Both the position numbers and the translations under genes were made by a program. DNA of 64,000 nucleotides from Hymenobacter artigasi (GTDB lineage Bacteria > Bacteroidota > Bacteroidia > Cytophagales > Hymenobacteraceae). The stretch is from the NCBI RefSeq assembly GCF_012275535.1, contig NZ_JAAVTK010000015.1, forward strand, positions 1 to 64,000, in the 5' to 3' direction. Below, one piece after another: positions 40,660 to 48,767 of the stretch (positions within the stretch are counted from its first letter, which is position 1; each line of letters starts with the position of its first letter). Under the pieces are notes generated by a model, which worked only from the letters and a program-made list of their open reading frames with translations, did no database searches and was not told where the DNA came from.

Positions 40660-42015
40660 ATGAAAATCGAGCAATTTGAAGACAAGGGCCTCGCCCATTA
40701 TTCCTACGCCATTCTCAGCGACTGCGCCCGCGAAATCGTGCTGGTGGACCCCGCCCGCGACCCGCAGCCATACTACGATTTCGCGAAGCAGCACGACGCC
40801 AAAATCGTGGCCGTGCTCGAAACCCACCCCCACGCCGACTTCGTGTCGTCGCACCTGGAAATCGCGCAGCAAACCGGCGCCGTTATTCGCGTCAGCAAGC
40901 TGCTGGGGGCCGAATATGCCCACGAGGCATTTGACGAGGGAGACTCGTTCACGGTGGGCAAGCTCACTTTCCGGGCGCTGAACACGCCCGGCCACTCGCC
41001 CGATTCGGTGAGCACCGTGCTTAGCCGCGAGGGCAAAGACGTGGCCGTGTTCACGGGCGACACGCTGCTCATCGGCGACGTGGGCCGGCCCGACCTGCGC
41101 GAAAAGGCCGGCAACCTGACCGCCAAGCGCGAGGAGCTAGCCAAGCAGATGTACCTCAGCACCCGCGAGAAGCTCATGACGCTGGCCGACGACGTGCTGG
41201 TCTACCCCGCCCACGGCGCGGGCTCGCTTTGCAGCAAGGCCACCAACTCGGCCAACAGCAGCACCATTGGGGCCGAAAAGGCCGGCAACTACGCCCTGCG
41301 CCCGCAGTCGGAGGAAGCCTTCGTAAAGGAGCTGCTGGCCGACCAGCCCTTCATTCCCAAGTACTTCGGCTACGATGTGGACCTCAACAAAGCCGGCGCG
41401 CCCGACTTCGCCCCGAGCATCGTCAAAGTACCCCGCCTGGCCGCCGACGCACCGTTGGCCGCCGGAGTAGTGGTAGTGGACACCCGGCCCGAAGCCGAGT
41501 TCAAAAAGGGCCACGCGGCCGGCGCCATCAACATTCAGCAGGGCGGCAAGTTCGAAACCTGGCTGGGTTCCATTGTTGGGCCACAGGAGTCGTTCTACCT
41601 GCTGGCGGCCGACGATGCCACGCTGACGGACCTGATTCAAAAAACGGCCAAAATTGGCTACGAGCCACTGATTAAGGGCGCGCTGGTGGGCACGCCTTCC
41701 ACCCAGGAAACCATGCCCGAAATCGACGTGGAGGCCTTCCGCCAGCACCCCGAGAACTATACCATCGTGGACATCCGCAATGCCTCGGAGGTGAAAGCGG
41801 AGCCGCTGTTTGCCGGGGCCCTCAACCTGCCCCTGCCCGAGCTGCGCGAGCGGGTGGGCGAGATTCCGGCCGGCAAGCCCGTGGTGGTGCATTGCGCCGG
41901 CGGCTACCGCTCGGCGGCCGGCAGCAGCATTGTGGCCCCGGCCCTGCCCAACACCACGGTGCTCGACCTGGGCGAGGCCGTGAAGGAGTTTCAGACGGCC
42001 AAGGCGGCGCATTAA
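40660..42015 (+). CDS. Persulfide dioxygenase-like MBL fold with two rhodanese domains
   Basis: 451 residues. The N-terminal beta-lactamase fold (about 1-230) has the metal motif THPHADFVSSH, GHSPDSVS and a terminal His in YPAHGAGSLC, as in ETHE1/Blh-type persulfide dioxygenases, which use a single Fe(II) and O2 to turn GSSH into sulfite. A first rhodanese domain (about 255-340) lacks the catalytic Cys; the second (about 355-450) has it in VVHCAGGYRS. The fusion would pass sulfane sulfur from the rhodanese to the dioxygenase. Bacteroidota may use a thiol other than glutathione. Confidence 0.9.
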   Translation: MKIEQFEDKGLAHYSYAILSDCAREIVLVDPARDPQPYYDFAKQHDAKIVAVLETHPHADFVSSHLEIAQQTGAVIRVSKLLGAEYAHEAFDEGDSFTVGKLTFRALNTPGHSPDSVSTVLSREGKDVAVFTGDTLLIGDVGRPDLREKAGNLTAKREELAKQMYLSTREKLMTLADDVLVYPAHGAGSLCSKATNSANSSTIGAEKAGNYALRPQSEEAFVKELLADQPFIPKYFGYDVDLNKAGAPDFAPSIVKVPRLAADAPLAAGVVVVDTRPEAEFKKGHAAGAINIQQGGKFETWLGSIVGPQESFYLLAADDATLTDLIQKTAKIGYEPLIKGALVGTPSTQETMPEIDVEAFRQHPENYTIVDIRNASEVKAEPLFAGALNLPLPELRERVGEIPAGKPVVVHCAGGYRSAAGSSIVAPALPNTTVLDLGEAVKEFQTAKAAH

Positions 42016-42028
42016 CTCCGGCCGCCGG

Positions 42029-42136
42029 CACCTCACCCCCGACCCCTCTCCTTGGGGAGAGGGGAGCCTGACGAGCCGGAACCGCCCAAAACCGGTGCCC
42101 CCTCTCCCCAAGGAGAGGGGGTCAGGGGGTGAGGTG
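42029..42136. repeat. Intergenic inverted repeat (CCTCACCCCC type)
   Basis: Arms that begin CACCTCACCCCCGACCCCTC and end in the complement enclose about 35 bp, and each arm contains its own CTCTCC/GGAGAG hairpin. It lies between the MBL-rhodanese and rhodanese genes and may attenuate or stabilise the operon mRNA. This type of sequence recurs in many bacterial genomes. Confidence 0.78.
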
Positions 42137-42189
42137 TTCGTCAGGCCAGTTTATCTTCTCATTTCTCATCCCACTCAAAACCCACTCCC

Positions 42190-42531
42190 ATGTTCGGTTT
42201 TAATAAATCTGCTGATTCCGCCTTCCAAAACCTCACCCCCGCAAAGTTCGCCGAGGGCCTGCGCCAGCCCGGCGCGGTGCTGCTCGACGTACGCCGCCCC
42301 GAGGAATTCGCCCAGGGCCATTTGCCCTCGGCCGTAAACATCGAAGTCACCGCGCCCGACTTTGCCCAACGCGTGGCCAGCCTCGACAAAGACGCGCCCA
42401 CCTACGTGTATTGCCGTAGCGGCGCCCGCTCGGCCAGCGCGGCCGGGCAGCTCACGCAAGCTGGCTTCGCCAATGTGAGCAACCTGCTCGGCGGGGTGCT
42501 CGACTGGCCCGAGCCGTTGAAGACCAAGTAG
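42190..42531 (+). CDS. Single-domain rhodanese
   Basis: 113 residues forming one rhodanese domain: VLLDVRRPEEFAQGHLPSAV and the active-site loop YCRSGARS with catalytic Cys. No signal peptide, so cytoplasmic. It transfers sulfane sulfur between thiosulfate or persulfides and thiol acceptors. It resembles the rhodanese half of YgaP; a DUF2892 membrane piece (the other half of YgaP) is encoded separately at 50.4 kb. Confidence 0.9.
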   Translation: MFGFNKSADSAFQNLTPAKFAEGLRQPGAVLLDVRRPEEFAQGHLPSAVNIEVTAPDFAQRVASLDKDAPTYVYCRSGARSASAAGQLTQAGFANVSNLLGGVLDWPEPLKTK

Positions 42532-42600
42532 TCGCCCCCTTTATTTTTCTCAGCGTCCGGCCCCAAGCCGGGCCGGACGCGCTATTTCGATTCGAATTTT

Positions 42601-43161
42601 ATGCTTGAACTTTTGCAAAAGCCCTGGCCCTGGTACGTGGCCGGGCCCCTGATTGGCCTGACGGTGCCGGCTCTGCTGCTCATCGGCAACAAGGCCCTGG
42701 GCATCAGCTCCTCGCTGCGCCACGTATGCGCGGCCTGCGTGCCGGCCGGTATCCCGTTTCTGACCTACAACTGGCGGGCCGAAATCTGGAACCTGGTGTT
42801 CGTGCTGGGCGTGGCCCTGGGCGGCTTTATCGGCTACCGGGTGATGGGCCACCCCGACGTGGTGGGCATCTCGCCCGAGACCATGCACGACCTCAAAACG
42901 CAGCTGCACCTCACCGATTTTTCGGGCCTGCTGCCCCGCGAGCTGTTCTCTATTGATAACCTGGCCAACTGGAAAGGCTGGTTCTTTCTGGTATTCGGGG
43001 GCTTTCTGGTGGGCTTCGGCACGCGCTACGCCGGGGGCTGCACCTCGGGCCACGCCATTTCGGGCCTCTCGAATTTGCAGTGGGTGTCGCTGGTGGCCGT
43101 TATCGGTTTCTTTGCCGGCGGCCTGTTGATGACTTGGGTGGTTTACCCGAAGCTGTTTTAA
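42601..43161 (+). CDS. YeeE/YedE-family transporter, larger subunit
   Basis: 186 residues with about four membrane helices and the conserved cysteine motif YAGGCTSGHAISGLS. YeeE/TsuA proteins import thiosulfate through a line of cysteines. In Bacteroidota they occur as two adjacent half-size genes, as here with the gene at 43815. A cysteine pair near residues 41-45 (CAACVP) may also take part. Confidence 0.88.
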   Translation: MLELLQKPWPWYVAGPLIGLTVPALLLIGNKALGISSSLRHVCAACVPAGIPFLTYNWRAEIWNLVFVLGVALGGFIGYRVMGHPDVVGISPETMHDLKTQLHLTDFSGLLPRELFSIDNLANWKGWFFLVFGGFLVGFGTRYAGGCTSGHAISGLSNLQWVSLVAVIGFFAGGLLMTWVVYPKLF

Positions 43162-43170
43162 TTGCCGACC

Positions 43171-43818
43171 ATGACGCACGCCGCTGATTTCTGGGATGCC
43201 CGCTACGAGGCCGAGGCCTATGCCTACGGCACCGAACCCAACGCCTATTTTCGCCGGCAACTCGACGCGCTGCCCCCCGGCCGCCTGCTGCTGCTGGCCG
43301 AGGGCGAAGGCCGCAACGCCGTGTACGCCGCCCGCAAGGGCTGGCAGGTCACGGCCGTGGACTTCAGCGACGAGGCCCGCGCCAAGGCCCAGCGCCTGGC
43401 CGCCAGCCAGGGCGTGCGCCTCGACTACCGCGTGGAAGACCTGCTGAACCTGGCCTGGCAGCAGCCGGCCGCCTACGATGCCATCGGGCTGATTTACGCC
43501 CATTTTCCGCCCGCTGAGCGGCAGGCCGTGCATGCGGCCGCCGTGGCCAGCCTGGCCCCCGGCGGGCACCTGCTGTTGGAGGCCTTCAATCCCCGGCAGC
43601 TCGGCCTCTCGTCGGGCGGCCCGCGTGAGGCGGAGCTGCTCTACGAGCCGGCCCAACTGGCCGCCGATTTCGCCGGCCTGACGCTGCTGGAAAATCACGA
43701 ATTGGGGGTGGTACTTGATGAAGGCAGCTTCCATGCCGGCCCGGCCAATGTAGTACGCTTGCTGGCCCGGCGCACCACCAATTCTACCTCATCCACTGAA
43801 CTCACTTACTCGATATGA
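43171..43818 (+). CDS. Class I SAM-dependent methyltransferase
   Basis: 215 residues from ATG 43171; TTG 43162 is an alternative. Family motifs are FWDARYEAEAYAYGTEPN, the SAM loop LLLLAEGEGRNAVYAARKGW and AVDFSDEARAKA, a TehB/thiol-methyltransferase-like set. Lying between the two YeeE/YedE genes and overlapping the second by 4 bp, it may methylate sulfide or thiols, or a tellurium/selenium analogue. The substrate is inferred from context only. Confidence 0.82.
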   Translation: MTHAADFWDARYEAEAYAYGTEPNAYFRRQLDALPPGRLLLLAEGEGRNAVYAARKGWQVTAVDFSDEARAKAQRLAASQGVRLDYRVEDLLNLAWQQPAAYDAIGLIYAHFPPAERQAVHAAAVASLAPGGHLLLEAFNPRQLGLSSGGPREAELLYEPAQLAADFAGLTLLENHELGVVLDEGSFHAGPANVVRLLARRTTNSTSSTELTYSI

Positions 43819-44225
43819 AATACTTTAAATACCTGGTGCTGGGTACCTTGTTCGGCATCATCCTCACCAAAAGTGAAGTCATCAGCTGGTTCCGGATTCA
43901 GGAGATGTTCCGCTTCCAGGCCTTCCACATGTACGGCGTCATCGGCTCGGCCATTGTGGTGGGTATGGTTTCGATTCAGCTCATCAAGCGCAACCGCCTG
44001 AAAAGCATTGACGGCGAAGAAATCACGCTCGCCGATAAGAAATTCAACCACGGCATCTGGATTGGCGGCTTCATCTTCGGCCTGGGCTGGGCCATTACCG
44101 GGGCCTGCCCCGGCCCCCTGTTTGCCCAGCTGGGCAGTGGCGTGGGCGCGGCGGCCGTGATGATTGTGGCCGCACTGGCCGGCACCTGGACCTACAGCGC
44201 CCTGCGCGAAAAGCTGCCTTACTAA
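43815..44225 (+). CDS. YeeE/YedE-family transporter, smaller subunit (DUF6691-like)
   Basis: 136 residues with about four helices and the cysteine motif WAITGACPGPLFAQLGSG. It completes the pair with the 186-residue protein. Together they equal one full-length YeeE thiosulfate channel. The start overlaps the methyltransferase stop (ATGA), indicating coupled translation. Confidence 0.87.
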   Translation: MKYFKYLVLGTLFGIILTKSEVISWFRIQEMFRFQAFHMYGVIGSAIVVGMVSIQLIKRNRLKSIDGEEITLADKKFNHGIWIGGFIFGLGWAITGACPGPLFAQLGSGVGAAAVMIVAALAGTWTYSALREKLPY

Positions 44226-44254
44226 CGCATCCCCCTCACTAAACTGACCTGACC

Positions 44255-45304
44255 ATGAAACCCTCGGAAGAACGGGTGCAACAGCTGCCCCACCTGGTGC
44301 GCCTGCTGATGCTGCTGACGGCAGCCGTGGTGCTGGTCCTGGTGGTGGTGCTCACTAAAATTTACGGGCCGCCGGCCGCGTCCACGCCCGTTGCGGTGGA
44401 GGACGAGGCCACCCAGGGCCCGCCGCCGGCCGGCAGCTACCACCGCCCCGCCACCCCGGCCCCCGACACGGCCCTGATTCCGCGCACGGCCGCCGGCCGC
44501 CAGATTCGCTACGGCCGCGAGCTGATTGCGAACACGGCGCATTACCTGGGGCCCCAGGGCTCCGTCCTGCACCTGACCAACGGCATGAACTGCCAGAACT
44601 GCCACCTGCAGGCCGGCACGCAAGGCTTCGCCAACAACTACCTGGCTGTGGCGGCCACCTACCCCAAGCTCCGCGCCCGCTCGGGCCAGGTGGAGGGCAT
44701 CGAGAAGCGCGTGAACGACTGCCTGGAACGCAGCCTCAACGGCCAGCCCCTGGCCGACAGCAGCCGCGAGATGCGCGCCATGGTGGCCTACATCAAGTGG
44801 CTGGGGAAGGATATTCCCAAAGGCAAGAAGGTGTACGGCACGGGCTTTATGAAGCTGCCTTATCTTGACCGGGCCGCCGACCCGGTGATTGGCAAGGCCG
44901 TGTTCGCGGCTAAGTGCCAGAGCTGCCACGGTCCCGCCGGCCAGGGCCAGCAGCTGGCTGACAATTCTGGCTACCAATACCCGCCGCTGTGGGGGCCGCA
45001 CAGCTACAACGACGGCGCGGGCTTGTTCCGCGTCACCAACCTGGCCAAATACGTGAAGGCGGCCATGCCCTACGGCGCCACCTTTGACCACCCCCAGCTC
45101 ACCAACAAGCAGGCCTGGGACGTGGCGGCGTTCGTGAACTCGCAGCCCCGCCCCCACCTGCGCACCACGCACGACTGGCCCGACATCAGCAAGAAGCCGG
45201 TGGACCATCCCTTCGGGCCCTACGCCGATGCGTTTTCAGTACAGCAGCACAAATTCGGACCGTGGCAGCCCATTGAGGCCGCCCACCCCGGCAAAAGCAA
45301 CTAA
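44255..45304 (+). CDS. TsdA-like dihaem cytochrome c (thiosulfate dehydrogenase family)
   Basis: 349 residues. An N-terminal anchor (LLMLLTAAVVLVLVVVLTK) exports two c-type haem domains: C113-x-x-C116-H117 (NCQNCHLQ) and C221-x-x-C224-H225 (KCQSCHGP). C156 in VNDCLERSLNG matches the cysteine that ligates haem 1 in TsdA, and the C-terminal MPYG...PQLT...AWDVAAFVNSQPRP is also TsdA-like. TsdA joins two thiosulfates to tetrathionate or does the reverse. A SoxA-like role cannot be excluded. It would work in the periplasm beside the imported thiosulfate. Confidence 0.85.
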   Translation: MKPSEERVQQLPHLVRLLMLLTAAVVLVLVVVLTKIYGPPAASTPVAVEDEATQGPPPAGSYHRPATPAPDTALIPRTAAGRQIRYGRELIANTAHYLGPQGSVLHLTNGMNCQNCHLQAGTQGFANNYLAVAATYPKLRARSGQVEGIEKRVNDCLERSLNGQPLADSSREMRAMVAYIKWLGKDIPKGKKVYGTGFMKLPYLDRAADPVIGKAVFAAKCQSCHGPAGQGQQLADNSGYQYPPLWGPHSYNDGAGLFRVTNLAKYVKAAMPYGATFDHPQLTNKQAWDVAAFVNSQPRPHLRTTHDWPDISKKPVDHPFGPYADAFSVQQHKFGPWQPIEAAHPGKSN

Positions 45305-45313
45305 TTCCCGCTG

Positions 45314-46777
45314 ATGAATTTTCTCTTGCGTCTCCGCGTGGCCGCCCTGCTGCTGGTTCCCCTCGCCGCGCGGGCGCAACAGGCCGAGCCCGCCCCCACC
45401 CTGCCCACCACCGGCCGGCCGGTGCTGGTGCCCTACGCCCACCCTCCCCAACCCGCTAAGGCCGACACCCTGCCGGCCCGTACGCTGGCCGAAGCCTTCG
45501 GGCGCGGGCAGTGGCACGGCCGGGTGCGCAACTACTTCATGGCCACGCGCAACCAAGGCGGCCTGCCCGACTACTACGCCAACGGCCTGGGGGCCGGGGC
45601 GCGGTTCGAAACGGCCCCGCTGCACGGATTTTCGGTGGGCGCCGGCGGCTTTTTCTGGGTGAACCTGGCCGCCAATGACCTGGCCACGCCCGACGCGACT
45701 ACCGGCGCCGTGAGCCGCTACGAAGTGGGCCTGTTTGACGTGAGCGACCCCGCCCGCCGCCAGCTCACGGGCCGGCCCGAGGAGCTGTTCGTGCGCTACC
45801 GCTGGCGGAAGTCGGTGGCCACCTTTGGCCGGCAGCTGCTGGTCACGCCCCTGCTCAATCCGCAGGATGGCCGCCTGAGCCCCAACTACGAGCAAGGCCT
45901 GTGGCTGGAAGTGAATGAGCTTGCCCACACTACCATCACGGCGGGCTGGCTGACGCACATCGCCGTGCGCTCCACTTCGGAATGGACGTCGGTGGCCAAT
46001 TCCCTCGGCCTCTACCGGGCGGGCGTGGACGAAACCGGCAAGCGGACCGACTACGCCGGCAACCAAAGCAGCCTGGGCCTGGGCGTGCTGGGCCTCAGCC
46101 GGCAGCTGGGCCCCCGCACCCGCGTGCAGGCCTGGAACTACTACGCCGACAACCTCTTCAACAGCTTGTTCACGGAGCTGACCACCGGGCGGGCCGTAGG
46201 GGCGGGCCAGCTCACGCTGGGCGCGCAGTACCACTACCAGCGCACGGTGGGCACCGGCGGCAACGCCGACCCGCGCCTGGCCTACAGCGCGCCCGGCCGC
46301 CAGGCCCACGCGCTGAGCGCCCGTCTGGGCGCGCAGCGCGGCCCCTGGAGCCTTAGCGCCAACTACACCCGCATCACCCGCACGGGGCGCTTTCTGTTTC
46401 CGCGCGAGTGGGGCCGCGAGCCGTTCTACACCTTTCTGCCCCGCGAGCGGGAAGAGGGTTTCGGCGGCCTCGACGCGGCCGCGCTGCTGGCCAGCTACGC
46501 CGTGCCGGCCGTACCGGGCCTGAAGGCGGAAGTGGGCTACGGCCACTACTACCCGCCCGACGTAAAGGATTTTCGCCTCAACAAGTACGGTATGCCGTCG
46601 TACAGCCAACTCAACGCCTCGCTGAGCTACCCGTTTCGCGGCTGGGCCAGGGGCCTGCGGGGCCAGCTGCTCTACCTTTACAAGGCCTCCCTGGGCGACA
46701 CCCACGGCGAAACCCGCTACGTGGTGAACAAGGTGGACATGCACCAGCTGAACCTGATACTGAACTATGATTTCTAA
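45314..46777 (+). CDS. Outer-membrane beta-barrel porin (OprD-like)
   Basis: 487 residues with a signal peptide (LLRLRVAALLLVPLAARAQQ) and alternating hydrophobic/aromatic strands to the end; the last residues LNLILNYDF end in Phe, as usual for outer-membrane barrels. The 10-bp gap to the cytochrome gene shows it is in the same operon. It probably admits sulfur anions such as thiosulfate or tetrathionate. OprD-like is my best family guess. Confidence 0.8.
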   Translation: MNFLLRLRVAALLLVPLAARAQQAEPAPTLPTTGRPVLVPYAHPPQPAKADTLPARTLAEAFGRGQWHGRVRNYFMATRNQGGLPDYYANGLGAGARFETAPLHGFSVGAGGFFWVNLAANDLATPDATTGAVSRYEVGLFDVSDPARRQLTGRPEELFVRYRWRKSVATFGRQLLVTPLLNPQDGRLSPNYEQGLWLEVNELAHTTITAGWLTHIAVRSTSEWTSVANSLGLYRAGVDETGKRTDYAGNQSSLGLGVLGLSRQLGPRTRVQAWNYYADNLFNSLFTELTTGRAVGAGQLTLGAQYHYQRTVGTGGNADPRLAYSAPGRQAHALSARLGAQRGPWSLSANYTRITRTGRFLFPREWGREPFYTFLPREREEGFGGLDAAALLASYAVPAVPGLKAEVGYGHYYPPDVKDFRLNKYGMPSYSQLNASLSYPFRGWARGLRGQLLYLYKASLGDTHGETRYVVNKVDMHQLNLILNYDF

Positions 46778-46796
46778 CCCCCTTACCCGCCTGCCG

Positions 46797-47345
46797 ATGA
46801 ACTCCTTTTCCCGCTTGCTCGCTACTGCCGCCCTGTTGGCCACCCTGGGCACCGCCCAGGCCCAGACGACGCCGGCCACACCCGCTGCTCCGCCGGCTGC
46901 GGGCGCTGCCACCCCAACCCCGGCTCCGGTCCTCACGCCACCCAATGCGGCTGTAGCGGCCAAGGCGGCGGCATTTGAGGGCGCGCCAGCCACCAAAAAG
47001 CATTATCGCGCCGTGTATCAGCTCGATAGCAACGACCCCAAGCTCATCAACCAGACGCTGCACAATATGCAAAATGCCCTGAAGGACCCGCGCCTGAAGG
47101 ATAAGCTGGAGTTGGAGCTGGTGGTGTTCAGCGGTGGCACGGTGGTGTTCAAAAAAGACCAGCCCTACGAGGCCGACGTGCTGGCCCTGCAACAGGCCGG
47201 CGTTATCCTCTCCCAGTGCGCGAACTCGATGAAAGCCTACAAGCTGACCAAGGACGACATGCTGCCCTACATCTCCGTGGTACCCACCGGCAACGGCGAG
47301 CTGATTATCCGCCAGACCGAGGGCTGGGTGCTGGTGCATCCGTAG
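46797..47345 (+). CDS. Exported DsrE-family protein
   Basis: 182 residues from ATG 46797 (MNSFSRLLATAALLATLGTA), with a signal peptide followed by an Ala/Pro-rich linker. The DsrE fold runs from about residue 70: HYRAVYQLDSNDPKLINQTL and the conserved Cys in GVILSQCANSMKAY. DsrE proteins carry sulfane sulfur on that cysteine. Being exported, it likely hands sulfur to or from the periplasmic cytochrome or TlpA. A hairpin follows, closing the main operon. Confidence 0.87.
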   Translation: MNSFSRLLATAALLATLGTAQAQTTPATPAAPPAAGAATPTPAPVLTPPNAAVAAKAAAFEGAPATKKHYRAVYQLDSNDPKLINQTLHNMQNALKDPRLKDKLELELVVFSGGTVVFKKDQPYEADVLALQQAGVILSQCANSMKAYKLTKDDMLPYISVVPTGNGELIIRQTEGWVLVHP

Positions 47346-47373
47346 ACGGCTTCCGATATCAAGGAAAAAAGCC

Positions 47374-47415
47374 CGTCATGCTGAGCGCTCTGTTTCATGC
47401 TCAGCATGATGTTTT
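47374..47415 (+). terminator. Hairpin terminator after the DsrE gene
   Basis: Stem CGTCATGCTGAGC with its near-perfect complement around a 12-nt loop, followed by GTTTT. The T-tract is short, so read-through into the MFS gene is likely. Confidence 0.65.
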
Positions 47416-47450
47416 CTCCCCCTATTTCAATCCTCCCCAACCCACTCACC

Positions 47451-48734
47451 ATGCCCGTCCAGCTTGGCCTGCGCGAAAATGCCCGGCAGTTTACCCTGCT
47501 GGTTATCGTCAATGCCTTTGTGGGCGGCATGGTGGGGCTGGAGCGCACCATTCTGCCCCGGCTGGCCGAGCAGGAGTTTCACCTGGTGGCGCGCACGGCC
47601 ATTCTGGCGTTCATCGTGGTATTCGGCCTCACCAAGGCCGGGGCCAACTACTACGCGGGGGCCTGGGCCAATAAAGTGGGGCGCAAAAACCTGCTGCTCA
47701 TCGGCTGGCTTTTCGGGCTGCCCGTGCCACTGCTGCTGCTCTGGGCACCCAGTTGGGGCTGGGTGATTTTTGCCAACGTGCTGCTGGGCCTCAACCAGGG
47801 CCTGGCCTGGTCGAGCACCGTGGTTATGAAGATGGACCTGGTGGGCCCCAAGCAGCGCGGGCTGGCCATGGGCCTGAATGAGTCGGCCGGCTACCTAGCC
47901 GTAGCGGCTACTGCCTTCGCTTCGGGCTGGCTGGCCACCGAATACGGACTGCGCCCCTACCCGTTCTACCTGGGCATCGCGCTGGCGGTGCTGGGCCTGC
48001 TGGGCAGCCTGCTGGTGCGCGACACCCGCGCCCACGTAGCCCTGGAAGCGGCGCAGGCCCCAGCCGGGCCGGCGGGCCCCCGCCTCTCGTTCTGGGACGT
48101 GACCTGGCGCCACCCCAACCTGGGCTCCGTGACCCAGGCCGGGCTGGTCAACAACCTGAACGATGGCATGGTGTGGGGCCTGCTGCCGCTGCTGCTGGCC
48201 ACCAAAGGCTTCACTCTCACGCAGATTGGCACCGTGGCCGCCGTGTACCCGGCCGTGTGGGGCCTGGGCCAGCTCCTGACCGGCCCGCTCTCCGACCGGC
48301 TCTGCAAAAAGGACCTGCTGTTCTGGGGCATGCTGCTGCAGGGCGCCGTGCTGCTGGCCATGCTATTTGCCTCAACTTACCCGGTGTTCCTGCTGCTGGC
48401 GGCGCTGCTCGGCGCGGGCACGGCATTGGTGTATCCCACGTTTCTGGCCGCCGTGGCCGAGTTTGCGCCGGCGTCGCAGCGGGCGCGCAGCGTAGGCATC
48501 TTCCGCCTCTGGCGCGACGCAGGTTATGCCATCGGGGCGCTGCTCACCGGCCTGCTGGCCGATGCTTTCGGGCTGCCATCGGCGCTGGCGGCCATTGGCG
48601 GGCTCACGGTGCTCTCGGCGCTGGTTATCCGCCGGCGCATGTACTGCCCACCCGTGGCGGCTGGTAACTGCGGGCACCCTGCACTCGCCGGGCAGCCGGC
48701 CATTGCCCGGCCACTTTGGCCGGCCGCCGGCTAA
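47451..48734 (+). CDS. MFS transporter
   Basis: 427 residues from ATG 47451 (MPVQLGLRENARQFTLLVIV), about 12 helices, with an MFS loop NKVGRKNLLLIGW after helix 2 and a repeated one SDRLCKKDLLFWG in the second half. The substrate is unknown; it may export a product of sulfur metabolism or of the hydrolase downstream. A Cys/Pro-rich C-terminal tail (VAAGNCGHPALAGQP) is odd. An upstream in-frame ATG at 47397 lies in the terminator hairpin and is not used. Confidence 0.86.
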   Translation: MPVQLGLRENARQFTLLVIVNAFVGGMVGLERTILPRLAEQEFHLVARTAILAFIVVFGLTKAGANYYAGAWANKVGRKNLLLIGWLFGLPVPLLLLWAPSWGWVIFANVLLGLNQGLAWSSTVVMKMDLVGPKQRGLAMGLNESAGYLAVAATAFASGWLATEYGLRPYPFYLGIALAVLGLLGSLLVRDTRAHVALEAAQAPAGPAGPRLSFWDVTWRHPNLGSVTQAGLVNNLNDGMVWGLLPLLLATKGFTLTQIGTVAAVYPAVWGLGQLLTGPLSDRLCKKDLLFWGMLLQGAVLLAMLFASTYPVFLLLAALLGAGTALVYPTFLAAVAEFAPASQRARSVGIFRLWRDAGYAIGALLTGLLADAFGLPSALAAIGGLTVLSALVIRRRMYCPPVAAGNCGHPALAGQPAIARPLWPAAG

Positions 48735-48767
48735 CGCGGCATCTTCATCACCTCTTTCTGTTGTGCT

